A stretch of 64,000 nucleotides of DNA from Christiangramia sp. (GTDB lineage Bacteria > Bacteroidota > Bacteroidia > Flavobacteriales > Flavobacteriaceae): NCBI RefSeq assembly GCF_029937855.1, contig NZ_JAPYPC010000004.1, forward strand, positions 62,001 through 126,000, in the 5' to 3' direction. The stretch's first letter is position 1; each line of letters opens with the position of its first letter. The notes below the pieces were generated by a model, which was not told where the DNA came from, ran no database searches, and saw nothing but the letters and a program-made list of their open reading frames with translations. Positions 44,514 through 52,632 of the stretch are shown in pieces. The translations under genes and the position numbers were made by a program.

Positions 44514-44972
44514 ATGAAACTTGACGAACTGGATAAAAGGATTTTGGCGCATTTGCAACAGGATAGTAAAAAGACGAATAAAGAAATTTCCAATGATCTT
44601 GGCTTATCGGTAACAGCGATTTATGAAAGGATTAAAAAATTAGAGAGGGAAGGGGTGATTTTTAAGTATGTGGCTCTTATTAATCCTGAAAGCGTGGAGA
44701 AAGGTTTTATGGTACTCTGCCTGATCAAGCTCATTCAGCACAAAAAAGAATTTTTAAATAAATTTGAAAAAGAAATAACCAGTCTGCCAGAGGTTATTGA
44801 ATGTCTTCATGTAAGTGGTGATTCTGATTATATACTTAAAATCCTGGTAAAGGATATGGATGCCTACCGCGAATTTATGGTGACAAAACTTACAAATATT
44901 GATCATATTGCCAGTACAAAAAGTATTTTTACAATCAATAAAGTGAAACAGAGCACGCTGATTAGTCTTTAA
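44514..44972 (+). CDS. Lrp/AsnC-family transcriptional regulator
   Basis: The 152-residue protein has an N-terminal winged helix-turn-helix (MKLDELDKRILAHLQQDSKKTNKEISNDLGLSVTAIYERIKKLEREGVI, 1-49) and a RAM/ACT-like ligand domain with LPEVIECLHVSGDSDYILKILVKDMDAY. It is a typical 150-residue Lrp. It is divergently transcribed from the PLP enzyme, with 158 nt between the ATG codons, a common layout for an amino-acid-responsive regulator and its target. The effector is likely an amino acid such as methionine or leucine, by inference. Confidence 0.92.
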   Translation: MKLDELDKRILAHLQQDSKKTNKEISNDLGLSVTAIYERIKKLEREGVIFKYVALINPESVEKGFMVLCLIKLIQHKKEFLNKFEKEITSLPEVIECLHVSGDSDYILKILVKDMDAYREFMVTKLTNIDHIASTKSIFTINKVKQSTLISL

Positions 44973-45239
44973 TAAATAGTATGTAATGGGTAATTCTCGC
45001 TTAGGGTTGATAAGGCTGAAAAAACTTTATAAAGTAGGTTTGCAGTTTTTTGTGCTATTTGCTATCTAGGAGATTTAGTGGTGTAAAGTAATTGCTGTTT
45101 ATTAATCCCTTTTCTAAAAACAGTTAAAATGAATTCCTATTAACAAAAATAAGTCACAATTATAAAAAGTTTAAAATTATGAGTGTGATATCTTGAGAAG
45201 TTAGCTTGTATATTGTTGTGAATCAAAAAATTACAAGTT

Positions 45240-46169
45240 ATGAAAAGAGAGAAAAGATTATTTATGTGTATTCTTATATGCGCGTCGTTGCTAACATCCT
45301 GTTCAGTATCCAATGAAGAGGAAGATTTGAAAGTTTCAGAATTATCAGCAAAAAAAATGAAGGATGATAATTCAGAACTTTTTGATTATGTAGATGATTA
45401 TGCAGAATCCTTTTATGAAATTGAACCATATCCTGCATTGACCCCAATGTTTGATTTTACAATTGATGAGGCCTACGAATTTCAGGAACGCCTGGTGCAG
45501 GAATTAAAAAAAGGTGATAGCAGCAGAAATGGTGGCGTAAAAAGACTAACAGGTTATAAACTTGGCTTTACCGGAGATGTTAGACCATTTGGAGCTCCTA
45601 AACCTTTGTATGGTCGTTTATACTCCAGTTTTGAACTTCCTGAAGGTTCAACATTGAGTCTAAGTGAAGATTTTATAAGTGGATCAGTTGGTTTTGAAGT
45701 GGCTATAATCATGGGAAAAAATGTAAGAACTGCTATTAGCCCCGAAGAAGCTAAAGAAGCGGTAAAAGCAATTGCTCCAGCTTTTGAGTTTGCCGATTTT
45801 GGTTTTGAAGGTGAGGATTTTAATTTCAAAGATATCATTGCTACTAATAGTGCAGCCCGCTATTATATCGTGGGAGAAGAGACAGCTTTAGATGATTTAC
45901 TCGAACAGGGAATCGATCCAAATGAAATTCAATTAACAGGGACATTAGATGGAGAAACTATTCTCACGGCTAAGGTTGGACTTCCGGTAGATGGTCTTTT
46001 TAAGGCTGTTTCATTTCTTAGTGAAGAGTTAGCATCAAGAGGAGAATTTTTAAAGCCTGGAGATATAATTTTGACAGGCGCAATAAAAGGTGATCAAAGT
46101 GCAGGTACTGGGACCTATGTAGGTGATTATGGTGTTTTGGGTACCATAGAATTTACTTTAGTTGAATAA
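45240..46169 (+). CDS. Lipoprotein with fumarylacetoacetase/2-keto-4-pentenoate hydratase fold
   Basis: The 309-residue protein has a lipobox (ICASLLTSC, Cys21) and an acidic linker, then a domain of the MhpD/FAH superfamily: GYKLGFTGDVRPFGAPKPLYGRL, SVGFEVAIIMGKNV, AIAPAFEFADFGFEG and LKPGDIILTGAIKGDQSAGTG. The blocks correspond to hydratase/decarboxylase enzymes of meta-cleavage pathways, which are normally cytoplasmic. An anchored, probably periplasmic form is unusual. A nearby aromatic degradation pathway is not visible. A good hairpin terminator follows. Confidence 0.8.
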   Translation: MKREKRLFMCILICASLLTSCSVSNEEEDLKVSELSAKKMKDDNSELFDYVDDYAESFYEIEPYPALTPMFDFTIDEAYEFQERLVQELKKGDSSRNGGVKRLTGYKLGFTGDVRPFGAPKPLYGRLYSSFELPEGSTLSLSEDFISGSVGFEVAIIMGKNVRTAISPEEAKEAVKAIAPAFEFADFGFEGEDFNFKDIIATNSAARYYIVGEETALDDLLEQGIDPNEIQLTGTLDGETILTAKVGLPVDGLFKAVSFLSEELASRGEFLKPGDIILTGAIKGDQSAGTGTYVGDYGVLGTIEFTLVE

Positions 46170-46197
46170 TCGGTTTAACACCTAACTTAAACTTAAG

Positions 46198-46240
46198 AAC
46201 AGGCTATAAATGAAACATCTTTATTTGTAGCCTGTTTTTG
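46198..46240 (+). terminator. Rho-independent terminator of the FAH-fold lipoprotein gene
   Basis: AACAGGCTA (46198-46206) pairs with TAGCCTGTT (46228-46236), a 9-bp stem with a long loop that has further TAAA/TTTA pairing, followed by TTTTT (46235-46239). It lies 28 nt past the stop at 46169. Confidence 0.75.
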
Positions 46241-46373
46241 ATTTAGGTACTTGATGAATATCTCCTGTCTGCCTTTTAAATTTATAACCGACTGCTAACG
46301 CAATATTGGTCATTGTAGAGAATAGTCGTACTTTTACGTTCAATTTTTAAAAAAACCAGTAAAACATACAATT

Positions 46374-47777
46374 ATGAGTACATATGATGTTGCAGTAATA
46401 GGATCTGGACCCGGTGGTTATGTAGCCGCCATTCGTTGCGCCCAACTAGGGATGAAAACTGCGATCATAGAAAAATATTCCACTCTGGGTGGCACCTGTC
46501 TTAATGTGGGTTGTATCCCAAGTAAGGCACTCTTGGATTCTTCTCACCACTATGACGATGCTATCAGGCATTTTGAGGATCATGGAATTGAAATTCCGGG
46601 TGCAGTAAAGCTGAACCTTGAGAAAATGATGGAACGTAAATCTTCTGTGGTAAGTCAGACTTGTGATGGAGTGAAGTTCCTGATGGATAAGAACAAGATC
46701 GATGTTATTGAAGGAGTTGGATCTTTTAAAGATAAAACTCATATCAACATCGAAAAAGATGGGGAAACTCAAACCATCGAAGCGAAAAAAACCATTATCG
46801 CAACAGGTTCAAAGCCAGCAAATCTTCCATTTATTGAATTGGATAAAGAGAGAATAATCACTTCAACCGAAGCTTTAAAACTGAAAGAAGTACCAAAGCA
46901 TATGATTGTGATTGGTGGTGGTGTGATTGGCCTTGAGCTTGGACAGGTGTATCGTCGCCTTGGTGCTGAGGTTACTGTTGTTGAATTCCTGGATAGAATT
47001 ATCCCAACGATGGATTCGGCATTGTCCAAAGAACTTCAGAAGGTATTGAAGAAACAGGGAATTAAATTTCATACCAGCACTAAAGTGAAGTCGGTGGAGA
47101 GAAATGGAGACGAGATTATCATAAAAGCTGATGATAAGAAAGACAAGGAGATAGAACTTAAAGGTGATTACTGTCTTGTTTCTGTAGGTCGTCGTCCTTT
47201 TACTGATGGATTAAATGCTGATGCTGCAGGTGTGGAAATTGATGATAAAGGAAGGGTAAAAGTGAACGATCATTTGCAAACCAATGTAGATAATATTTAT
47301 GCTATTGGTGATGTGGTGCGAGGAGCCATGCTTGCGCATAAGGCTGAAGAAGAAGGAACCATGGTTGCGGAATTGATGGCAGGCCAAAAGCCCCATATCG
47401 ATTATAATCTTATTCCCGGGGTTGTATATACCTGGCCCGAAGTTGCTGCAGTTGGAAAAACTGAAGAGCAATTAAAGGAAGAAGGTGTGAAGTATAAAGA
47501 AGGAAAATTTCCCATGCGTGCCCTTGGACGTTCCAGAGCCAGTGGAGATATTGACGGACTTGTAAAGATCCTTGCTGATGAAAAGACCGATGAGGTTCTT
47601 GGAGTGCATATGATTGGAGCCAGAACTGCAGATCTTATTGCTGAAGCGGTTACCGCAATGGAGTTCAGAGCATCTGCTGAAGATATTTCCAGAATGAGTC
47701 ATGCACATCCAACCTATGCGGAGGCTGTAAAAGAAGCTGCTTTAGCGGCGACAGAGAACAGACCTTTACATATCTAA
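46374..47777 (+). CDS. lpdA: Dihydrolipoyl dehydrogenase (E3)
   Basis: The 467-residue protein has FAD-binding VIGSGPGGYVAAI (8-20), the redox disulfide Cys42 and Cys47 in GGTCLNVGCIPSK, NAD-binding IGGGVIGLELGQ, and the C-terminal active base His445 with Glu450 in HAHPTYAEAVKEA. It regenerates lipoamide for pyruvate, 2-oxoglutarate or branched-chain dehydrogenase complexes. The gene stands alone; no E1/E2 genes are near. A terminator follows at 47800-47828. Confidence 0.97.
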   Translation: MSTYDVAVIGSGPGGYVAAIRCAQLGMKTAIIEKYSTLGGTCLNVGCIPSKALLDSSHHYDDAIRHFEDHGIEIPGAVKLNLEKMMERKSSVVSQTCDGVKFLMDKNKIDVIEGVGSFKDKTHINIEKDGETQTIEAKKTIIATGSKPANLPFIELDKERIITSTEALKLKEVPKHMIVIGGGVIGLELGQVYRRLGAEVTVVEFLDRIIPTMDSALSKELQKVLKKQGIKFHTSTKVKSVERNGDEIIIKADDKKDKEIELKGDYCLVSVGRRPFTDGLNADAAGVEIDDKGRVKVNDHLQTNVDNIYAIGDVVRGAMLAHKAEEEGTMVAELMAGQKPHIDYNLIPGVVYTWPEVAAVGKTEEQLKEEGVKYKEGKFPMRALGRSRASGDIDGLVKILADEKTDEVLGVHMIGARTADLIAEAVTAMEFRASAEDISRMSHAHPTYAEAVKEAALAATENRPLHI

Positions 47778-47799
47778 GTTATCTTGGAGATAAAAATTT

Positions 47800-47828
47800 A
47801 AAGCCTCGCATTTAGCGGGGCTTTTTTT
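47800..47828 (+). terminator. Rho-independent terminator of lpdA
   Basis: AAAGCCTCGC (47800-47809) and GCGGGGCTTT (47815-47824) form a 10-bp stem with one G-T pair and a 5-nt loop, then a T7 run. It lies 23 nt past the lpdA stop. Confidence 0.85.
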
Positions 47829-47899
47829 GATTAAAATAAATCATTTTCACGTTGAAACATTCACTACTTTTATTCGGTTAATTCTAAAGATTAGAAATC

Positions 47900-48007
47900 A
47901 TGGCAAAGGAAAAATCGCCTTCAAAGAATTCGGCCAAGAAAGAGCCGGTATTAAGTTTAAAAGAAAAGAGAGCTGCCAAGGCAGCGAAGAAAAAGAATAG
48001 AAGTTAA
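47900..48007 (+). CDS. Small basic Lys/Ala-rich protein (35 residues)
   Basis: A short frame starting MAKEKSPSKNSAKKEPVLSL codes for 35 residues, with 13 Lys and no acidic cluster. The first half is Ser/Lys/Pro-rich and the last half is helical (KEKRAAKAAKKKNRS). Similar short Lys-rich proteins occur, in my memory, in other flavobacteria at comparable places, but I cannot check this. A nucleic-acid- or ribosome-associated role would be a guess. It is downstream of the lpdA terminator and upstream of the repeat at 48029-48086. The frame has good codon use and a sensible start. Confidence 0.5.
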   Translation: MAKEKSPSKNSAKKEPVLSLKEKRAAKAAKKKNRS

Positions 48008-48028
48008 AAGTTTAATCAATTAATTCTT

Positions 48029-48086
48029 CGTCAAGCTGAACTTAATTCAGCTTCTCTATAGATCCTGAATCAAGTTCAGGATGACG
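48029..48086. repeat. Dispersed hairpin repeat with CGTCA/TGACG ends
   Basis: The ends CGTCA (48029-48033) and TGACG (48082-48086) are inverted repeats. Two stems lie inside: GCTGAA/TTCAGC (48035-48040 and 48046-48051) and TCCTGAA/TTCAGGA (48063-48069 and 48075-48081). The unit is of a type I recall as repeated in flavobacterial genomes; only this copy is in the window. Confidence 0.6.
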
Positions 48087-48106
48087 ATTTAACTTATTTA
48101 AACGAA

Positions 48107-48134
48107 AACAAAAGGAGCGCGATTGCGCTCCTTT
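48107..48134 (-). terminator. Rho-independent terminator of the RhlE-type helicase gene
   Basis: AAAGGAGCGC (48111-48120) and GCGCTCCTTT (48125-48134) form a perfect 10-bp stem with a GATT loop, directly past the helicase stop at 48136. On the minus strand it is followed by TTTTGTTTTCG. Confidence 0.85.
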
Positions 48135-48135
48135 A

Positions 48136-49479
48136 TTATTTCTTCCTTCTGCGGTTAGCGTTTTTATCCCCCCGTGTTTTAGGTTTTTTATATTTCTGAG
48201 CAATCTCTCTTCGGTAAGAACCGCCAAGGTTTACCTTCTTATTCTTATCTTTCTTTTCATGAAAAGCAGGGCCGGCTTCATCAACTACTTTATTTGGATT
48301 ATTGATCTCTATTGCCCTTGGTTTCTCTTCCGGAATTAATTCTGTAGCGATTTTAACCTCTTTCGGTAATTCATATTTTGGAACGTCAGTTTTCATTAGT
48401 TCTTCAATAGCATCCAGATATTCCTGTTCCGCTTCTGTAGTAAACAATAACGACTGACCTTTTTTCTGGGCTCGTCCTGTTCTGCCAATCCTATGCATAT
48501 AATTTTCAGGATATTGCGGAGTGTCAAAATTCACTACATGAGATACATTTTCAATATCCAGGCCACGGGCCATAACATCGGTCGCGATCAAAATCCGGGA
48601 GTTGCCTTCATCAAAATCACTTACACTTTTTAATCGGTAATTTTGACTTTTTCCCGTATGTACCAGGCTTGTTTCACCCGGAAATTCCTCTGCTAAATTT
48701 TCATATAACCGGTCTGCAATTCGTTTATCGCCAATAAAAATTAAAACCTTGTGATAAGTTTCAGAATTTGCCAGTAAATGTATTAATAAGTTAGCCTTGG
48801 TATAGAAATTTGTGATCTTATATCCTCGCTGATCTATATTTTCCAGAGGTGTGCCGCTAACAGCAACAGAGATCTTTTCAGGCGACTTGAAATTGGCGTT
48901 GATCATTTCTTCAACCGTTTCCGTCATTGTCGCTGAGAACATGATACTTTGCCTGTTCCTTGGAAGTAATTCAATAATATTATTTACCTGAAATTTAAAA
49001 CCAAGATCCAGCATTACATCTACTTCATCTATTACAAATTTCTGAATAGATTTTAGCTGAACAGCTCTTCTTAATACCAAATCGTAAAGCCTTCTTGGAG
49101 TTGCTACCACAATATCCAATCCCTGCATCAAATCCTGGTGCTGCGTGTTGATATTTACACCACCATAAACCCCTGCAACCCGCACATTGATATATTTCGC
49201 CAGCTTTTCTATTTCTTCAATAACCTGAACTACCAGTTCCCTGGTAGGAACCATAATAAGGACACGCGGATTCTTTTGTTCCGAATATTTTAGCGTTCTA
49301 AGGACAGGCAACAGGTAGGCAAAAGTTTTTCCTGTACCCGTTTGGGCGATCCCAACCACATCCCTTCCAGACATAATGGAGGAAAAAGCCTGTTCCTGGA
49401 TAGGAGTTGGAGTCTGAAAATTCAGATCTTCCAGGGCATTGCGTAAGGGGGTATTTAAATTTAGGTCTTGAAAACTCAA
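48136..49479 (-). CDS. DEAD-box RNA helicase, RhlE type, motif II DEVD
   Basis: The protein is 447 residues from a TTG at 49479 (LSFQDLNLNTPLRNALEDL, read with Met). It has Q-motif TPTPIQEQAF, motif I AQTGTGKT, motif II VIDEVDVMLDLG, motif III SATMTE and motif VI HRIGRTGR, then a basic tail RGDKNANRRRKK. Motif II is DEVD in place of DEAD. An alternative TTG start at 49503 falls inside a -7 promoter box and is rejected. RhlE-like helicases act in ribosome assembly and RNA turnover. The gene is alone, with its own terminator. Confidence 0.92.
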   Translation of the reverse strand: MSFQDLNLNTPLRNALEDLNFQTPTPIQEQAFSSIMSGRDVVGIAQTGTGKTFAYLLPVLRTLKYSEQKNPRVLIMVPTRELVVQVIEEIEKLAKYINVRVAGVYGGVNINTQHQDLMQGLDIVVATPRRLYDLVLRRAVQLKSIQKFVIDEVDVMLDLGFKFQVNNIIELLPRNRQSIMFSATMTETVEEMINANFKSPEKISVAVSGTPLENIDQRGYKITNFYTKANLLIHLLANSETYHKVLIFIGDKRIADRLYENLAEEFPGETSLVHTGKSQNYRLKSVSDFDEGNSRILIATDVMARGLDIENVSHVVNFDTPQYPENYMHRIGRTGRAQKKGQSLLFTTEAEQEYLDAIEELMKTDVPKYELPKEVKIATELIPEEKPRAIEINNPNKVVDEAGPAFHEKKDKNKKVNLGGSYRREIAQKYKKPKTRGDKNANRRRKK

Positions 49480-49500
49480 TGTGTGAAGTTTAATTTTTCG

Positions 49501-49508
49501 CAAAGGTA
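49501..49508 (-). promoter_or_regulatory. Bacteroidota -7 box TACCTTTG of the helicase gene
   Basis: On the minus strand TACCTTTG matches TAnnTTTG exactly. It overlaps the TTG at 49503, so that codon would lie upstream of the transcription start and cannot be the start; the TTG at 49479 would have a leader of roughly 15 nt. The -33 element is not clear. Confidence 0.5.
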
Positions 49509-49551
49509 CGGTATGATGCTCAAAGTTTTACCCGATTTTGTCAAGTAAAAA

Positions 49552-50431
49552 TCAGTTGATGTTTATAGTGTAAGCTGCATTGAATTCTTTTTCAGCCTTA
49601 AGTTTTATAATTCCTTCCTTTTTCTTCAGGTCCCTATCGGTTCCTTGAATATCTGCAATTCCTAGCCAGGGCTCGATGCATACATAAGGAGCGCCGGGTT
49701 TAGCCCAGATTCCCAGGTTTTTAAAATCTTTATATTCCACTGAGAGTATTTTCCCTTTTTTCTTGCTGACCAGATCCACTTTTTTCAACTTAATATTTTT
49801 AAAGATCAATGCGTCATTCTCGAAAATCTGTTTCGTAAGCTGAATTTTTATTCTCATTCTTCAATATATTTTTAGTCTCAGAAGTAATCAGGCCCGCTTC
49901 ATTCAATAAATAAGTGTCAAGCTCCATTTTTTGATCAAAAACCAGAGAATAATCTTCAATATTTTCATTTTCATAATGCTGAATATTGAAGGCCGGATGC
50001 CCTCCTAAGGAGAAATAAATTGATTTTTGATCCAGATTGATAATATGATGAGTTACCTCCAGGCGTTTTTCGTTCAATGTAAAAGTGATCCTGAAATCAA
50101 ATTTAAACGGATATATTTTTAGTGTTTCTTCCGAATATAAAAGTTCAAAGACAAGATGATTTTCAGATTTCTCTTTTAACCTCATATTTTTATTGTTCCG
50201 AATAAAGCCATGCTTCGGAATTTTATATTCTTTCCCCTCAAAGTGATATTTGCCATTTTTAAGAGCCCCAATTATCGGAAAAAGATTAGGGGCGTGGCTG
50301 CCCCAAATTGATGGATCTGCCTGCCAGATATATTCTTTGTTGTTTTCTTTATTCAGGATACTGCAAAGTTCAGCTCCTGTTCCCTGGATAGTAATTCTCA
50401 GAAGCTGATTTTCTATGGAATGCTTTTTCAA
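49552..50431 (-). pseudogene. Aldose-1-epimerase-like gene interrupted by a +1 frameshift
   Basis: Two overlapping frames together give a galactose-mutarotase-like protein of about 290 residues. The first (from the ATG at 50431) starts MKKHSIENQLLRITIQGTGAELCSI and contains LFPIIGALKNGKYHFEGKEY, KHGFIRNN and the family motif FSLGGHPAFNIQHYEN. The second continues IQLTKQIFENDALIFKNIKLKK and ends with IEPWLGIAD and NAAYTININ. The break is in a run of five T (49845-49849, plus strand): removing one base joins NENK to IQLTK. It is the second homopolymer break of the window. It resembles YeaD-type or other aldose-1-epimerase-fold proteins. Confidence 0.8.
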
Positions 50432-50459
50432 AACCTTTTATTTTTTAATCTTATAAGTT

Positions 50460-50480
50460 CCCGACGGCTCTGCCTCGTGG
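50460..50480. repeat. Dispersed hairpin repeat, copy 2
   Basis: CCCGACGGCTCTGCCTCGTGG matches the copy at 20133-20153 in 19 of 21 bases. It lies in the 277-bp gap between the broken epimerase gene and the FMN reductase gene. The rest of this gap shows no gene and only weak inverted repeats (for example ACCTC near 50491 with GAGGT near 50545). Confidence 0.55.
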
Positions 50481-50708
50481 TTTCCTCTTCACCTCTCATC
50501 TTGAGGACGAAACTGTTTTTTCGTAGTTGCAGGGGAGGTCAAAATGATACCGATAACTATGGGTACGGCGAAATACCCCTACAGCTTACATTGAAAATAG
50601 TTGGTTTCAGGATTTTTTTTATTTAAAGTTACAAAACCACAGAGAGTAACAAAAAGGAATACCTCAGGCTAACTAAATTTTAGGTATTTTTAGGCAAAAT
50701 TGATTCCT

Positions 50709-51242
50709 ATGAAAGTTCTTGCCTTTGCCGGTTCCAACAGCAGCGCGTCCATAAACCAGCAATTGCTGGATCATGTGGTGGAGAGAATTCAAAACCATGA
50801 AATAAAAGAAATTAAACTCACAGAATATCCGCTGCCCATCTACAGTCAGGATATTGAAAAAAATGAGGGCTTTCCAATAAATGCTACGATCATCAAGAAT
50901 GTAATTGCTGAAAGCGATGCTTTGATAATTGCCGTAAACGAGCATAACGGCGGTCCTTCGGCGTTTTTTAAAAATCTCATAGACTGGCTTTCCCGCTTGA
51001 ATAAAACCTTTTTAGAAGGAAAGAAAATTCTACTTATTAGTACATCTCCCGGAAAAAGAGGTGCAAAATCTTCTTTGGAATACACAAAAAATATTTTCGG
51101 AAGGTTTGGGGGAGATGTGATCGAAAGTTTTAGTCTGCCATCTTTTAAAGATAATTTTCAGGATAGAAAAGTAACAAACGAGGTACTGCATATGGGAATT
51201 GAGGATGTGCTTACTACCTTTGCGCACCAAATTGAGAGTTAA
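50709..51242 (+). CDS. NAD(P)H-dependent FMN reductase family protein
   Basis: The protein is 177 residues from the ATG at 50709 (MKVLAFAGSNSSASINQQLLDHV); a TTG nine bases before is less likely. The flavodoxin-like fold is shown by the phosphate loop AGSNSSASIN (about 7-16), the EHNGGPSAFFKNLIDWLSR block (about 77-95) and LLISTSPGKRGAKSSLEY. Members reduce FMN or quinones or azo compounds. Its TAA stop is directly followed by the GTG start of pabB, so the two are coupled. Neighbours suggest no special role. Confidence 0.87.
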   Translation: MKVLAFAGSNSSASINQQLLDHVVERIQNHEIKEIKLTEYPLPIYSQDIEKNEGFPINATIIKNVIAESDALIIAVNEHNGGPSAFFKNLIDWLSRLNKTFLEGKKILLISTSPGKRGAKSSLEYTKNIFGRFGGDVIESFSLPSFKDNFQDRKVTNEVLHMGIEDVLTTFAHQIES

Positions 51243-52535
51243 GTGCGAACTGCGAGAGTATTTTCAGTAAAAGAGTCCAAAAAATTTAAAGAGCAATTAT
51301 TGTCCTGGGGCAGACAGTTTCAGGAAATTGCGTGGCTGGACAGTAATGAGTATGATTCTAAAACAGGAGAGTATGAAGCAATTCTGGCCGTAGAAGCCTT
51401 CACTGCGATAAAGACAGATCATGTAAATGCTTTTGATAAGCTGAAAGAATACCAGGAAACCACGGCCGACTGGATCTTTGGATATTTGAGCTATGATCTG
51501 AAAAATGATGTGGAAAGACTGAAATCTTCAAATTACGACGGACTTCATTTCCCGGAGCTATACTTTTTTCAGCCACAGAAATTGATTTTTATCAAAGAGG
51601 ATCAGGTGGAATTCCATTATTTGAGGATGGTGGATAATGAAATCAAAGATGATTTTAATGATATTAAAAATTGTATCATAGAATCGGCTTCTGCACATAT
51701 CCCGGTAAAAGTAGAAGCTCGCATTTCTAAAGAAGGATATCTGGAAAAGGTCGGTTTGATGCTGAACCATATTCATCGAGGAGATATTTATGAAGCCAAT
51801 TTTTGCCAGGAATTCTATGCCGGGAATATACATATAGATCCGTTTAATATATTTAGGTCATTAAATGAGATCTCCTCTCCACCGTTTGCAGCCTATCTAA
51901 AGCTGGAAAATTTCAATCTTATTTCGGCTTCACCGGAACGATATTTAAAGAAAAAAGGAACAAAATTAGTAACTCAGCCTATAAAGGGAACTGCCAGGAG
52001 ATCACGGGATCCTGAAGAAGATCAAAAGATCGCTGCAGAACTTGGCAGAGATCCAAAAGAGCAGTCTGAAAATGTGATGATCGTAGACCTGGTTAGGAAT
52101 GATCTTTCCAGAATTGCCAAAAAAGGCAGTGTATCGGTAGAAGAACTTTGTAAAGTGTACACTTTTAAACAGGTACATCAGTTAATCTCCAGTGTAACTG
52201 CTGAAATAGCAGATGAAATTCCGCCGGTAGAAGCTTTGCGTACCAGTTTTCCCATGGGAAGTATGACCGGTGCTCCTAAAATTTCTGCCATGAAGATCAT
52301 AGAGGAGCTGGAAGAATCCAAGCGCGGACTATACAGCGGAGCGGTGGGGTATTTCACACCTGATGGTGATTTCGATTTTAACGTGGTAATTCGTAGCATT
52401 CTCTATAATTCAGAAAATAAATACCTTTCTTTTTCTGTAGGTGGAGCCATAACGGCTCTATCTGATCCTGAGAAAGAGTATGAAGAATGTCTTCTAAAAG
52501 CAAAAGCAATGCGGGAGGTACTTACCAATCTGTAG
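51243..52535 (+). CDS. pabB: Aminodeoxychorismate synthase component I (chorismate-binding)
   Basis: The 430-residue protein has the chorismate-utilising core: SPERYLKKKGTKLVTQPIKGTARRSRDPEEDQ, VMIVDLVRNDLSRIAKKGSV and SFPMGSMTGAPKISAMKIIEELE. The PIKGT motif, with the Lys that forms the covalent intermediate in PabB, favours 4-amino-4-deoxychorismate synthase over anthranilate synthase. The N-terminal domain is of normal length. The GTG start at 51243 follows the FMN reductase stop with no gap. A trpE-like alternative cannot be fully excluded. It would serve folate synthesis. Confidence 0.85.
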   Translation: MRTARVFSVKESKKFKEQLLSWGRQFQEIAWLDSNEYDSKTGEYEAILAVEAFTAIKTDHVNAFDKLKEYQETTADWIFGYLSYDLKNDVERLKSSNYDGLHFPELYFFQPQKLIFIKEDQVEFHYLRMVDNEIKDDFNDIKNCIIESASAHIPVKVEARISKEGYLEKVGLMLNHIHRGDIYEANFCQEFYAGNIHIDPFNIFRSLNEISSPPFAAYLKLENFNLISASPERYLKKKGTKLVTQPIKGTARRSRDPEEDQKIAAELGRDPKEQSENVMIVDLVRNDLSRIAKKGSVSVEELCKVYTFKQVHQLISSVTAEIADEIPPVEALRTSFPMGSMTGAPKISAMKIIEELEESKRGLYSGAVGYFTPDGDFDFNVVIRSILYNSENKYLSFSVGGAITALSDPEKEYEECLLKAKAMREVLTNL

Positions 52536-52617
52536 ATATTTAAATATTGTAGTTTTTCATAATCAATTCTTTGAAAAAAAGTCCTTTCCGCTGAGGAGGA
52601 TTTAGGAGGGGCATTTG

Positions 52618-52625
52618 TATATTTG
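52618..52625 (+). promoter_or_regulatory. Candidate -7 box TATATTTG directly before tilS
   Basis: TATATTTG fits TAnnTTTG exactly and ends 7 nt before the ATG at 52633, so the transcript would start within a base or two of the start codon and be almost leaderless. No -33 element is clear. Confidence 0.4.
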
Positions 52626-52632
52626 GGAAACA

